A stretch of 64,000 nt of DNA from JACQFK01 sp964619955 (GTDB lineage Bacteria > Planctomycetota > MHYJ01 > JACPRB01): positions 1 through 64,000 of the forward strand of contig CAZUJF010000004.1 of assembly GCA_964619955.1 (NCBI GenBank), in the 5' to 3' direction. Every line of letters starts with the position of its first letter. Positions within the stretch are counted from its first letter, which is position 1. This document shows, piece by piece, positions 1 through 8,017 of the stretch. The translations under genes were made by a program, and so were the position numbers. Under the pieces are notes generated by a model. That model saw only the letters and a program-made list of their open reading frames with translations. It made no database searches and was not told where the DNA came from.

Positions 1-15
1 TCAAGAGTAGGGGGG

Positions 16-40
16 ACTTTCGCCCGAGGGGGGCGAAAGT
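16..40. repeat. Perfect 10-bp inverted repeat
   Basis: ACTTTCGCCC (16-25) and GGGCGAAAGT (31-40) pair perfectly around a 5-nt loop. The element lies just past the stop codon of the AAA ATPase gene (stop at 75, minus strand), so it could form an RNA hairpin at the end of that transcript. No U-tract follows on the minus strand, so it is not a standard intrinsic terminator. It is unrelated in sequence to the palindromes at 25.0 and 33.8 kb. Confidence 0.45.
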
Positions 41-74
41 TGCACATCGCGTGACCGTCTACTTTTGGTTATCT

Positions 75-1583
75 CTAATCCACGGTGGCGCAGCGGCCTC
101 GGGCCCAGGCTCGCAGCGAGTCGATGCGCTCCTTCATCGTCACCGAGAGCGGCGGCGAACGCTGCAGCGCCCCCAGGAGATCCGAGGTCTGCATCTTCAC
201 CCCCCGGCTGAACGCCTCGTGCATCCCCGCGATCACCGCCTGCTCGATCTCCGCCCCCGTGTAGCCCTCCGAGGCCGCCGTCAGCGCCCCGAGGTCGAAG
301 TCCTCCGGCTTGTACATCCGCTTCTTCAGGTGGATGCTGAAGACCGCCTTCCGCACCTCCGCCCCCGGCAGGTCCACGAAGAAGATCTCGTCGAAACGCC
401 CCTTGCGCAACAGCTCGGGCGGCAGCGCCTCGACGTCGTTCGCCGTCGCGATCACGAAGACCGGCGCCTGCCGCTCCTGCATCCACGTCAGCAGCGAGCC
501 GAACATGCGCTGCGAGAGGCCCCCGTCCACGCTCCGCGACGCCGCCCCCGCAAAGCCCTTCTCGATCTCGTCGATCCAGAGCACCAGCGGACTCATCGCC
601 TCCGCCTGCCGGAACGTCTCCCGCAGGTGCCGCTCCGACTCGCCGATGTACTTCTGGTAGAGGCTCGAGGGGTCCAGCCGGAACAGCGGCCGCTGCCACG
701 CGCTCGCCACCGCCTTCGCGCAGAGACTCTTCCCGCTCCCCGGCACGCCGAGCATGAGAAGGCCGCGCGGCGGGACCAGGCCGTACAGCTTCGCCTCGTC
801 CCGGTGCGACTCCTTGCGCTGCGCCAGCCACGCCTTCAGCCGCGCCATGCCCGCGATCTCGTCCAGGTTCACCGGACTCTCGATGTATTCCAGCAGCCCG
901 TCCTTGTGCAGGATCTGCCGCTTCCGCGCGAGCGCGCGGTTGAGGTCCTTCTCGTCGAACTCGCCGTCGTCGCTGATCACGTCCAGCACCACCTGCCGCG
1001 CCTGCCGCCGCGTCAGCCCCCGCAGGTTCCGCACGAACGCGCCGAAGACCTGCGGCGTGAGCCGCGCGGGGGCGATGAGACGGCGCCGCTCGCGACTGAT
1101 CAGATCCCGGACCAGCTCCGCCAGCTCCTTCTCGTCCGGCAGCGCGATCTCGAAGCGCGTCGTCTCGTGCTCCAGGGAGGACGGCAGCTCGCCCCGCGTG
1201 TCGATCAGGACCAGGTGCCCGTTCGCCTTGCGCAGCTTCTCGATGAGGTCCCGCAGCAGCCGCACGGTCAGCGGTTCCTCGAAATGTTCGAGCACGTCGA
1301 AGAGCAGCACGAGGTTCCGCTCCAGGTCCTGTTTGAGCAGATGCTGCAACGCGGCTGCGGGATGTTCGGTCTCCGGGATGACGGCGCCGTCGGCGAAGTC
1401 GGCGTCATAGACCCCGCGGCTCATCTTCCAGGCCTTGAGGCTCAGCTTCAGGTCCAGCGTGGCCTTGCGCACGAACTCGCTCGCGAAGGCCTCCTCGACG
1501 GTCTGGATGAGGATGCAGGCGTGGCTCGCCTGGAGGAAACGACGGAAGCGGTCGAACTCGGACTCGGGCGCCGGAGCTTCCAC
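75..1583 (-). CDS. Ycf46-type AAA+ ATPase
   Basis: This is a cytoplasmic AAA+ ATPase of 502 residues. Residues 1-220 form the long N-terminal region usual in Ycf46-like proteins. The AAA module spans about 240-480, with Walker A GVPGSGKS (279-286), Walker B LVLWIDEIE (333-341) and the late motif RKGRFDEIFFVDLP near 400. There is no signal peptide or membrane segment. The start is GTG at 1583, with TAGAAT 6 nt upstream and no Shine-Dalgarno sequence. It diverges from the LamG gene at 1653. The client protein and process are unknown: Ycf46 relatives are linked to photosynthetic regulation in cyanobacteria, but nothing here points that way. The family call is firm and the role is open. Confidence 0.85.
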   Translation of the reverse strand: MEAPAPESEFDRFRRFLQASHACILIQTVEEAFASEFVRKATLDLKLSLKAWKMSRGVYDADFADGAVIPETEHPAAALQHLLKQDLERNLVLLFDVLEHFEEPLTVRLLRDLIEKLRKANGHLVLIDTRGELPSSLEHETTRFEIALPDEKELAELVRDLISRERRRLIAPARLTPQVFGAFVRNLRGLTRRQARQVVLDVISDDGEFDEKDLNRALARKRQILHKDGLLEYIESPVNLDEIAGMARLKAWLAQRKESHRDEAKLYGLVPPRGLLMLGVPGSGKSLCAKAVASAWQRPLFRLDPSSLYQKYIGESERHLRETFRQAEAMSPLVLWIDEIEKGFAGAASRSVDGGLSQRMFGSLLTWMQERQAPVFVIATANDVEALPPELLRKGRFDEIFFVDLPGAEVRKAVFSIHLKKRMYKPEDFDLGALTAASEGYTGAEIEQAVIAGMHEAFSRGVKMQTSDLLGALQRSPPLSVTMKERIDSLRAWARGRCATVD

Positions 1584-1589
1584 GCGCCT

Positions 1590-1595
1590 ATTCTA
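1590..1595 (-). promoter_or_regulatory. -10-like box TAGAAT before GTG start
   Basis: On the minus strand TAGAAT ends 6 nt before the GTG start of the AAA ATPase gene, and no Shine-Dalgarno sequence intervenes. Transcription would begin at or next to the start codon, so the mRNA would be leaderless. No -35 match is visible. Confidence 0.4.
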
Positions 1596-1652
1596 CGGCG
1601 GGGACCCCGAAAATGCCGTACTTCCCCGCCGCGTCCGGGTGTCTCATCCCCC

Positions 1653-3689
1653 ATGCTGCTGCTACTGCTGACGCTGCTGGCCCCCGACGAGCCCGGCCTC
1701 TACTTCGGCTCGCCCGGGGGCACGGTGACGCTCGACGCCCCCGCGATCGCCGAGGGCGCCACGCCCCTGACCGTCGAATTCCGCTTCAAGACCCTCGAGA
1801 AGCTGAAGAACTCGTACAAGGCAGTCTCGCGCTGGGATGCGCAGGCCAAGGACGCCGACCGCGGCAGCTTCTTCGTGGAACTGGGCGCGTCCGGAAAGAT
1901 CGCGTTCGGCCTGCTCAGCGCCGAGGGCAAACCCAAGACCGTCAACGCGCGGGCCGCCTGGAAGGACGGCGTCTGGGTCCACGTCGCCGCCGTCTGGGAC
2001 GGGACCGAGGCCAGCATCTTCGTGGACGGCAAGAAGTCCGTGAGCGAGAAACTCGAGGGCTTCGGCAAACTCGCCCCGTCGAAGCTGCCGCTCGTCGTCG
2101 GACACAGTCCCGACCCCAAGCTCCGCTCGAAGGACCACCTCGAGGCGTTCCTCAGCGACGTCGCCGTCTGGAACGCCGTGAAGGACGCGCCCTCGAAGAC
2201 GCCGCTCGCCGGGACCGAGGCGGACCTCGCGGTCTTCCTGCCGCTGCGCGGGAAATCCACGGGGACGCTGTCCCCCTCCCTCGCCCGATCCGGCCTCTGC
2301 CGCACGGCCTGGTGGTTCGACGAGAAACCCGAGCGGCCCTACCTCCACCTCTTCAGCTATGACCCGGGCATCGCCGACGCCACGCGGCAGATCCTCGTGG
2401 AGAACGAGGCGAAGGGCGAGATCGGCGTCCTCTGGCAGGACAAGAGTTCGAAGGTCCAGGTCACCTGGGTGGACGCCCAGCTCGGCGAGCCGCGCACGAT
2501 CCCGCTCAAAGGCTTCGCGGGGGGCATCCTGGCCGCCGGAGCCTCCGACGCCAAGGGCAACCTCTACACCCTCATGATCGAGCCCGCGCCCGCCGATCAT
2601 CCCGAGACGACCGCGCTCAAGGCGGCGATGTATCTGGCGGCGCCGGACGGCAAGCCGATCCGCGAGACGCCCGTCGACACCACCCCGGCCGGCTTCAACA
2701 TCTACGCGTACGGCGGCCGCTGGGTCGGCAGCATGGCGATCGCGAAGGACTCCGGCTGCCTCATCATCCCCCGGACGATGTACCGCAGCCCCGACGGTCT
2801 GCGTCATCAGGGCGCGATTGCGGTCACGTTCCCCCCGGACATCTCCAAGTTCCAGAATCTCGGCCAGACCAGCGGCCATTCCTTCGGCAACCTGATCACC
2901 GTGAACAGCAAGGGTGAGTTCCTCGGGATGGATCTCGGCGACAACTACCCGCGTGGCGTGCACCTCCACCGCATCACGAACGGCGCCAAGACTTCGCGCG
3001 TGCTCTTCACGTACAAGACGGCGCACGGGACGACGGCGCGCGGCGGCAGTCCCGTCTATCCCGAGATCAGCGGCAACGGCAAGACCTTCTACAAGTGGTC
3101 GAACGACAACGGCACGTACACCGAACTCGGCGGCGTCGCGGAGGGCCGCGCAAGCTACTCCGTGATCTTCGCGACGGACCGCTCGCCGGAGGGCAAGGTC
3201 CTGGACAACAGCCGCATCGGCGTCGCCAACGAACCGCGCGACCTCGCGATGCTGCGGATCGTGAAGGCCTTCGAGAAGGCGCCCGAGGGCATGCAGGTCA
3301 GCGATGCGCTGATGGCGGGTCCGGTGCCCGGATCCAAGCCGGAGACCGGCGGCTTCTTCGACTTCGGCGGCAAGTGGGCCGACCAGCGCGTCACCGGGGT
3401 GATCTGGCTGACGAACTACGCCTCCGGCGAGGCCGCACACGCGCCGCAGGTCTTCAAGCGGCGCGACGGGACGCTGACGCTGCTCTGGGAAAAGACCGGC
3501 GGCGCCGACGGCCCCTCGCTCTGGGCGCTGCGGGTGGACGAGAGCGGCAAGAAGCTGGGCGAGGCGATGCGCCTGGGTGCGAACCTCAAGCTCGCCCGCG
3601 AAGTGCTGCCCGTCCCCGCCGGCGAACGCCTCTTCACCCTCGTCCAGGAGGGCGCCCAGACCCGCCTCGCCTTCCTCCGGGACGACTGA
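1653..3689 (+). CDS. Secreted LamG-domain protein
   Basis: A 678-residue protein with a short hydrophobic leader (MLLLLLTLLAPDEPG), so probably exported. Residues about 15-200 resemble a LamG/concanavalin-like lectin domain: strands of the type GTVTLDAPA and LTVEFRFKTL, then WVHVAAVWDGTEASIFVDG, which is typical of the family. Residues about 220-678 are beta-rich, with repeated phrases on supplied and printed values that suggest a propeller, but I cannot name that domain. No catalytic motif is evident. LamG proteins of this kind are numerous in planctomycetes and are thought to bind carbohydrate. The start is ATG at 1653, without a clear ribosome-binding site. The gene stands alone, diverging from the AAA ATPase. 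Confidence 0.75.
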   Translation: MLLLLLTLLAPDEPGLYFGSPGGTVTLDAPAIAEGATPLTVEFRFKTLEKLKNSYKAVSRWDAQAKDADRGSFFVELGASGKIAFGLLSAEGKPKTVNARAAWKDGVWVHVAAVWDGTEASIFVDGKKSVSEKLEGFGKLAPSKLPLVVGHSPDPKLRSKDHLEAFLSDVAVWNAVKDAPSKTPLAGTEADLAVFLPLRGKSTGTLSPSLARSGLCRTAWWFDEKPERPYLHLFSYDPGIADATRQILVENEAKGEIGVLWQDKSSKVQVTWVDAQLGEPRTIPLKGFAGGILAAGASDAKGNLYTLMIEPAPADHPETTALKAAMYLAAPDGKPIRETPVDTTPAGFNIYAYGGRWVGSMAIAKDSGCLIIPRTMYRSPDGLRHQGAIAVTFPPDISKFQNLGQTSGHSFGNLITVNSKGEFLGMDLGDNYPRGVHLHRITNGAKTSRVLFTYKTAHGTTARGGSPVYPEISGNGKTFYKWSNDNGTYTELGGVAEGRASYSVIFATDRSPEGKVLDNSRIGVANEPRDLAMLRIVKAFEKAPEGMQVSDALMAGPVPGSKPETGGFFDFGGKWADQRVTGVIWLTNYASGEAAHAPQVFKRRDGTLTLLWEKTGGADGPSLWALRVDESGKKLGEAMRLGANLKLAREVLPVPAGERLFTLVQEGAQTRLAFLRDD

Positions 3690-3695
3690 TCCGCC

Positions 3696-3724
3696 TTGCG
3701 CCGCCTTCCGCGAGGGGCTACAAT
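3696..3724 (+). promoter_or_regulatory. Candidate promoter of the toxin-antitoxin operon
   Basis: TTGCGC (3696-3701) and TACAAT (3719-3724) are separated by 17 nt. Transcription would start near 3731, inside the inverted repeats, which suits repression by the antitoxin complex. Confidence 0.45.
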
Positions 3725-3750
3725 CCTCATGTAGCCTGTTTGGGCTACAT
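3716..3750 (+). promoter_or_regulatory. Overlapping inverted repeats, likely antitoxin operator
   Basis: Three half-sites alternate: GGCTACA (3716-3722), TGTAGCC (3730-3736) and GGCTACAT (3743-3750). The outer two each pair with the middle one; the second pair, ATGTAGCC/GGCTACAT, is a perfect 8-bp match. They overlap the -10 box and expected transcription start of the antitoxin gene. Autoregulation by the antitoxin or the toxin-antitoxin complex is the usual arrangement for Phd/YefM systems. Confidence 0.55.
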
Positions 3751-3760
3751 CGGAGGGTTT

Positions 3761-4015
3761 ATGAAGTTCGTCACGCTCAGGGACCTCAAGATCAACCCCT
3801 CCAAAGTATTGAGCGGGCTGGCCCGGGAGGACACGATCGTCACCCGGAAGGGTAAACCGGCGGCCGCGCTGGTCTACCTCGACGAGGATCTGCTCGAAGA
3901 TTTCATTCTCGCCCATCATCCCACCCTCCTCCGCGAGGCCGAGGCGGCCCGGGCCGAGTTCCTGAAGAAGGGCGGGATCAGCCACGAGGCCATGAAAAAG
4001 CGCCTCCGTGGATAA
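3761..4015 (+). CDS. Phd/YefM-like antitoxin
   Basis: An 84-residue protein. Its N-terminal half (MKFVTLRDLKINPSKVL, then a TIVTRKGKPAAALV strand) follows the Phd/YefM DNA-binding fold: N-terminal strand, helix, then 'vt+rGkpvAvlv'. The C-terminal 40 residues are helical and charged, as expected of the segment that wraps the toxin. It has a good ribosome-binding site (CGGAGGG, 3751-3757) and overlaps the downstream toxin gene by 8 nt, which implies translational coupling. Expected role: neutralise the 4008-4325 toxin and repress the operon through the repeats at 3716-3750. Confidence 0.7.
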   Translation: MKFVTLRDLKINPSKVLSGLAREDTIVTRKGKPAAALVYLDEDLLEDFILAHHPTLLREAEAARAEFLKKGGISHEAMKKRLRG

Positions 4016-4325
4016 ACGGGAACTGGTCTATGCCCCCCGGGCCCAGCGAGACCTCAAAGGCCTGCAGAAACACGACGCCTTCCTGATCCTGGAGGACCTG
4101 GAGCTGCTGCAGACACCCCCCTGGCCTCCCGGCAAGGTCAAGAAGCTGCGGGGGCAGGAGTTTTGGGAGATCAAAACCGGGGATTTCCGGACGCTCTTCT
4201 GGCCCCTCGGAAAGCGGGTGGTGGTGCTCCGGGTGGTCAACCGCCGGGACTTGGAAGCGGCCATCGAGCGCATCGACGTGCGCGCCCTGATCCGCTGGTT
4301 TCAGGAGACGCATGGCGGCGAATAG
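4008..4325 (+). CDS. RelE/ParE-family toxin
   Basis: A 105-residue protein starting at GTG 4008, inside the antitoxin gene. It has the RelE/ParE layout: an N-terminal strand (ELVYAPRAQRDLKGLQ), a helical hairpin, then KKLRGQEFWEIKTGDFRTLF, which matches the family core 'L+G...wr+r+GdyRvlY', and a strand with VVVLRVVNRRD. Conserved basic residues (R in GDFR; R in NRRD) are present. RelE proteins cleave mRNA on the ribosome and ParE proteins poison gyrase; sequence reading does not separate them. The gene appears intact. Confidence 0.7.
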   Translation: MDKRELVYAPRAQRDLKGLQKHDAFLILEDLELLQTPPWPPGKVKKLRGQEFWEIKTGDFRTLFWPLGKRVVVLRVVNRRDLEAAIERIDVRALIRWFQETHGGE

Positions 4326-4397
4326 CGAAAGATCGCCTCTTGCCGTCCCAAGCCGGGCAGGGGTTCAGGACCCCTTCGCTCCAGGATCGACCGGCGC

Positions 4398-4910
4398 CTA
4401 CCTCCCCGGCAGCAGTTCCTCCACGAAGAACTGCGTCTTCGCGGGGATCCGTCCCTTCGGGCAGTATTGCTGGACGATCTTAAAGACCTGGGCCGCCTTT
4501 TTCAGCTTCAGATGCCGGATGAGGAACTTGACGTCGTCCCGATCGTGGGAGTCGAAGCGCGCCGAGAAGCACTTCATGGCCAGCATGTAGTCCGGGCCCG
4601 GCGCCCAGATCCGCAGATGGGAGAGATTCAGCACGGGGATCCGCGGCGGCTCCGAAAAGAAGTAGCCCTTAGCGGCATCGTTGAGCCAGTCCTCAGGGAC
4701 ATCCAGAGAGCGGCTGACCACCTTCGCCGCCTCGCGAAGCTGCCGCGCCGGCTCGAAGATCGCGTCGACGTCCTTCGTCGCCTTCCGGGTCTGGAAGACC
4801 AGGCACATGACCGCGCCGCCGCAGAGGCCGACCTCGCCGATCACGTCCTTCTTGCGGAGTTCCTCGTTCAGCGCGACGAACAGTTTCCGGATCAGGTCCG
4901 CGCTCAACAT
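4398..4910 (-). CDS. Nucleotidyltransferase-fold protein, possible toxin of a TA pair
   Basis: A 170-residue protein. The motif GGAVMCLVFQTRKATKDVDAIF (around 32-53) fits a minimal nucleotidyltransferase fold: GG followed by an acidic D-x-D pair (KDVD). Later motifs MLAMKCFSAR and DRDDVKFLIRHL are typical of AbiEii/DUF6036-type proteins. It lies 3 nt downstream of an XRE-family regulator on the same strand, the layout of nucleotidyltransferase toxin-antitoxin or abortive-infection pairs. Transfer of nucleotides to RNA or protein is inferred from the fold alone. It converges on the RelE-like toxin gene. Confidence 0.55.
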   Translation of the reverse strand: MLSADLIRKLFVALNEELRKKDVIGEVGLCGGAVMCLVFQTRKATKDVDAIFEPARQLREAAKVVSRSLDVPEDWLNDAAKGYFFSEPPRIPVLNLSHLRIWAPGPDYMLAMKCFSARFDSHDRDDVKFLIRHLKLKKAAQVFKIVQQYCPKGRIPAKTQFFVEELLPGR

Positions 4911-4913
4911 GAC

Positions 4914-5480
4914 TCAGGCCCGATGGAGAAAGTTGTCGAGGACGAAGAGATTCCGCTTCCGGAAATGCACCGGCGAATGGACGAGCGCCAGCGCCTTGAG
5001 CGACTCGATTCCCGACACAAACCAGGGCTTGTCAAGCCGGCCCACGCCCCACACCCAGCCCGGGACGGGGATGCCAGCCTCCTCGCAAAGCGTTTCGACC
5101 GTCGATGCCAAAAGAGCTTCAAGACGAGCCGGAAGCTCCGGGTCCGGGGGCGCCGTCACGAGGCCCGGCCGCGGCAGCCTCCGAAAGGCATCCACGAAGT
5201 TGAAGAGGTGGCCCGGCCACGAGACCTCCCCCTCCTGACAGATCCTTTCGGACACATCGAGGATGGAGTCCGTCTCCGTGCCGAAGCAGCGCTGGACCGC
5301 CCGCTCGACGCTCTGGGCCGACAGCCCCAGGGCACGGGACACTTTTCCGAGCGTCGAGAGCCGTGCATCGTGCCGTCCGGATTCCAGGAGTTGGACCGTC
5401 CGGAAGGCCACATCCGCCTTCAAGGCAAGCTGCCGCTGCGACACCCCCCGGCTCAAGCGCCGAGTCTTGAGGGTTTCCAT
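4914..5480 (-). CDS. XRE-type HTH regulator, possible antitoxin
   Basis: A 188-residue protein. Residues about 3-62 are an XRE/Cro helix-turn-helix (LSRGVSQRQLALKADVAFRT, then VQLLESGRHDARLSTLGKVS). Residues 65-188 are an uncharacterised domain rich in Trp and Pro, with no known enzyme motif. The next gene on the same strand encodes a nucleotidyltransferase-fold protein, so a regulator/antitoxin role is likely. A strong -35 (TTGACA) and a palindrome lie directly upstream at 5487-5515, suggesting autoregulation. The ATG at 5480 has no Shine-Dalgarno sequence. Confidence 0.6.
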   Translation of the reverse strand: METLKTRRLSRGVSQRQLALKADVAFRTVQLLESGRHDARLSTLGKVSRALGLSAQSVERAVQRCFGTETDSILDVSERICQEGEVSWPGHLFNFVDAFRRLPRPGLVTAPPDPELPARLEALLASTVETLCEEAGIPVPGWVWGVGRLDKPWFVSGIESLKALALVHSPVHFRKRNLFVLDNFLHRA

Positions 5481-5486
5481 AAGAAG

Positions 5487-5515
5487 AGCGTAAATGACAT
5501 ATTATAGTATGTCAA
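5487..5515 (-). promoter_or_regulatory. Promoter with embedded operator palindrome
   Basis: On the minus strand TTGACA (5515-5510), a 17-nt gap, then TACGCT (5492-5487) would start transcription at about the ATG at 5480. A perfect 7-bp inverted repeat, TGACATA (5495-5501) and TATGTCA (5508-5514) with a 6-nt AT-rich spacer, overlaps the -35. TATAAT is also present at 5506-5501. The site lies between the XRE gene and the divergent gene at 5575 and is the natural binding site for the XRE protein. Confidence 0.5.
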
Positions 5516-5559
5516 CCCAAAAGAACGCGCAGCAAGCTTCCCCGTTCCGGCGCTTCGGG

Positions 5560-5565
5560 TATGAT
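5560..5565 (+). promoter_or_regulatory. -10-like box TATGAT before ATG
   Basis: TATGAT ends 9 nt before the ATG at 5575. No Shine-Dalgarno sequence lies between them, so transcription would begin a few bases before the start codon. Confidence 0.4.
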
Positions 5566-5574
5566 GCCGCGGCC

Positions 5575-5916
5575 ATGTTCGAGAAACTGACCGAGCTCAT
5601 CGAGAAGCATCCCAATTACGGGCCGGCCATGAAGGAGGCCGCCCAGGCGCAGGCCCAGCTCATCCTCGACTACCACACGCACGGCCCGGGCACCGGCTAC
5701 TGCGTCTCGATCGCGAAGAAGAAACACAACCCGCTGAAGTTCATCGGCCAGGCCGAGCCGCTCATCGAGCTCGTCCACATCAAAGGCGTCGGGCAGGAGG
5801 AGTCCCAGTGCTTTGCCCTGATGAGCGAGCTCGGACGCGAACTCATGGCCCACTACCGGCTGACGCAGACCCCTTTGGTCTACCTCAACAAACACCCCTA
5901 TACGGCGGATGGATGA
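5575..5916 (+). CDS. Conserved-looking hypothetical protein upstream of tex
   Basis: A 113-residue soluble protein that I do not recognise. It starts with an amphipathic helical stretch (MFEKLTELIEKHPNYGPAM) and is rich in His, Gln and Lys; no transmembrane segment, signal or metal motif is evident. The ATG at 5575 is preferred over an upstream in-frame ATG at 5494 because the latter lies within the XRE operator and the intervening peptide is low in plausibility. The stop overlaps the tex start by 4 nt (ATGA), so the two are translationally coupled. Confidence 0.6.
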   Translation: MFEKLTELIEKHPNYGPAMKEAAQAQAQLILDYHTHGPGTGYCVSIAKKKHNPLKFIGQAEPLIELVHIKGVGQEESQCFALMSELGRELMAHYRLTQTPLVYLNKHPYTADG

Positions 5917-7961
5917 CGAACCCCCACGCGCTCCTGCTTGAGGAATTCCCGGCCATCCGCGCCCAGGCGGCCGCCGCGCTCGCCCTCTTCGACGAAGGCG
6001 CCACCCTGCCCTTCATCGCCCGCTACCGGAAGGAACGCACCGGCGGCCTGACGGAGACGCAGCTCAAACAAATCCAGGACCGCCGCGAGTTCCACGCCGC
6101 GCTCCAGGAACGCAAGACGACGATCCTCGACTCCATCCGAGAACAGGGCGCTCTCACCCCGGACCTCGAGCAGCGCATCCTCGCGTGCCGCGAACGGCAA
6201 TTGCTCGAGGACCTCTACCTGCCCCACAAGCCGAAACGCCGCACCCGCGCGTCCATCGCCCGGGAGATGGGCTTCGAGCCCCTCGCCGACCTCATCGCGG
6301 CGCATCGCCCCGCGACGGGGGCGGACCTCGCCTTCGCCGGCGCCGCCGACATCCTCGCGGAACGTTTCGCCGAGCATCCCCCCACCCGCGAATGGGTGCG
6401 GCAGGACACGCTCCGCCGCGGCCGGCTCCGCTCCAAACGCAAGCGCGGCGGCGAGGTCGACCGCTCCAAGTACGAACGCTACTTCGACTTCAGCCAGCTC
6501 CTGTCGCGTCTCGAGTCCCACCAGGTCCTCGCCCTCGCCCGCGGCGAAAGCGAGGGCATCCTCAGCGTCTCCCTGGAGATCGATCCGAGCCCCATTTACT
6601 GGCAGTTGGACCGGACCTTCAACCGCCCCGCCTCGCCCCACCGGGCGCTCCTGCAGAAGGTCATCGAGGACGCCTACACGCGCCTGCTCGCCCCCTCGAT
6701 TGAGACCGAGGTGCGAGCTTTTATCCAAGACCGCGCCGACGAGGAGGCCCGCCGCGTCTTCGCGGAGAACCTCCGCAATCTGCTGCTCGCGCCGCCCGTG
6801 CGCGGCGAGGTCATCCTCGGGATCGATCCCGGCCTGCGCACCGGCTGCAAGGTCGCGGTCGTCGACGGCGGCGGCCGCTACCTCGAGAGCACGGTGATCT
6901 ACCCCGAACGCGCGGACGCCGCCCCCGCCCTGAAACAACTCATCGCCCGGCACAAGGTCCGCCGCATCGCCCACGGCAACGGCACCGGCTCGCGTGAGCT
7001 GGAGGACTTCCTCCGCAAGTCCGCCCTGGGCATCCCGCACGTCTCCGTGAGCGAGGCGGGCGCCTCGGTCTATTCCGCCTCCGAAGTCGCCGTCCGCGAG
7101 TTCCCGCAGCTGGACGTCACCGTGCGGGGCGCCATCTCGATCGCGCGCCGCCTCCAGGATCCGCTCGCGGAGCTCATCAAGATCGACCCCAAGGCGATCG
7201 GCGTCGGACAGTACCAGCACGACCTCGACCAGAAGAAGCTCCAGCACGAGCTGGACCACGTCGTCGAATCCTGCGTCAACCAGGTCGGCGTCGACGTCAA
7301 CACCGCCTCCCCGGAGCTGCTCTGCCATGTCTCCGGACTGAGCCGCCCCGTCGCCGAACGCATCGTGGCAGAACGCCCCTACCAGACGAAGGCGGACCTG
7401 AAACGCGTGCCGCGCCTGGGCCCCAAAGCCTTCGAGCAGGCGGCGGGCTTCCTGCGCATCCCCGACGCCGCCAATCCCCTCGACGCCTCGGCGGTGCATC
7501 CGGAGAGCTACTACGTCGTCGAGCGCATCGCCAAGACGCTCGGCAAACCCGTGGGCGAGCTCATCGCGAAGAAGCTGGAGCTCCGGGCGGAGGACTATGT
7601 CGACGACAAGGTCGGCCTCCCCACGATCCTCGACATCCTCGAGGAACTGCAGAAGCCGGGACGCGATCCGCGCAAGGAGTTCAAGGCGGCGGCGTTCAAC
7701 CCGTCGGTGACGGCGCTGGAGCACGTGAAGGCCGGCATGATCCTGGAGGGCGTGGTGACCAACGTGACGCGCTTCGGGGCCTTCGTCGATCTCGGCGTGC
7801 ACCAGGACGGCCTGATCCACGTCTCGGAGCTCGCCCCGCGCTTCATCAGCGACGCGGCCGAGGTCGTCAAGGTCGGCCAGATCGTCGTCACGAAGGTGCT
7901 CTCGGTCGATTACGCGCTGAAACGCATCGCGCTCTCGCTCAAGCAGGCGGACCAAAAATGA
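5913..7961 (+). CDS. tex: Tex-family transcription accessory protein
   Basis: A 682-residue cytoplasmic nucleic-acid-binding protein. The N-terminal Tex helical domain (about 1-190) includes FIARYRKERTGGLTE and LYLPHKPKRRTRA. The YqgF/RNase H-like domain (about 290-420) holds ILGIDPGLRTGCKVAVVD. A helix-hairpin-helix region (about 450-560) holds NTASPELLCHVSGL. The S1 domain (about 608-682) holds GVVTNVTRFGAFVDLGVHQ. Length and order match the family. Tex homologues influence transcription and ribonucleoprotein metabolism. The ATG at 5913 overlaps the preceding stop codon. Confidence 0.95.
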   Translation: MTNPHALLLEEFPAIRAQAAAALALFDEGATLPFIARYRKERTGGLTETQLKQIQDRREFHAALQERKTTILDSIREQGALTPDLEQRILACRERQLLEDLYLPHKPKRRTRASIAREMGFEPLADLIAAHRPATGADLAFAGAADILAERFAEHPPTREWVRQDTLRRGRLRSKRKRGGEVDRSKYERYFDFSQLLSRLESHQVLALARGESEGILSVSLEIDPSPIYWQLDRTFNRPASPHRALLQKVIEDAYTRLLAPSIETEVRAFIQDRADEEARRVFAENLRNLLLAPPVRGEVILGIDPGLRTGCKVAVVDGGGRYLESTVIYPERADAAPALKQLIARHKVRRIAHGNGTGSRELEDFLRKSALGIPHVSVSEAGASVYSASEVAVREFPQLDVTVRGAISIARRLQDPLAELIKIDPKAIGVGQYQHDLDQKKLQHELDHVVESCVNQVGVDVNTASPELLCHVSGLSRPVAERIVAERPYQTKADLKRVPRLGPKAFEQAAGFLRIPDAANPLDASAVHPESYYVVERIAKTLGKPVGELIAKKLELRAEDYVDDKVGLPTILDILEELQKPGRDPRKEFKAAAFNPSVTALEHVKAGMILEGVVTNVTRFGAFVDLGVHQDGLIHVSELAPRFISDAAEVVKVGQIVVTKVLSVDYALKRIALSLKQADQK

Positions 7962-8017
7962 GCGCCGGGCTCTGCCCCGCCTTCGAAGCGCCTCCGCCTC
8001 CGCGGGTGTAGTTATCC

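Noticed and set aside
16..40. Hairpin at the left edge as an intrinsic terminator
   Set aside because: A strong stem but no T-tract on the minus strand; listed as a repeat only.
5494..5574. Upstream start for the gene before tex
   Set aside because: The extension covers the XRE operator and adds a low-complexity peptide; the ATG at 5575 begins the plausible helix.
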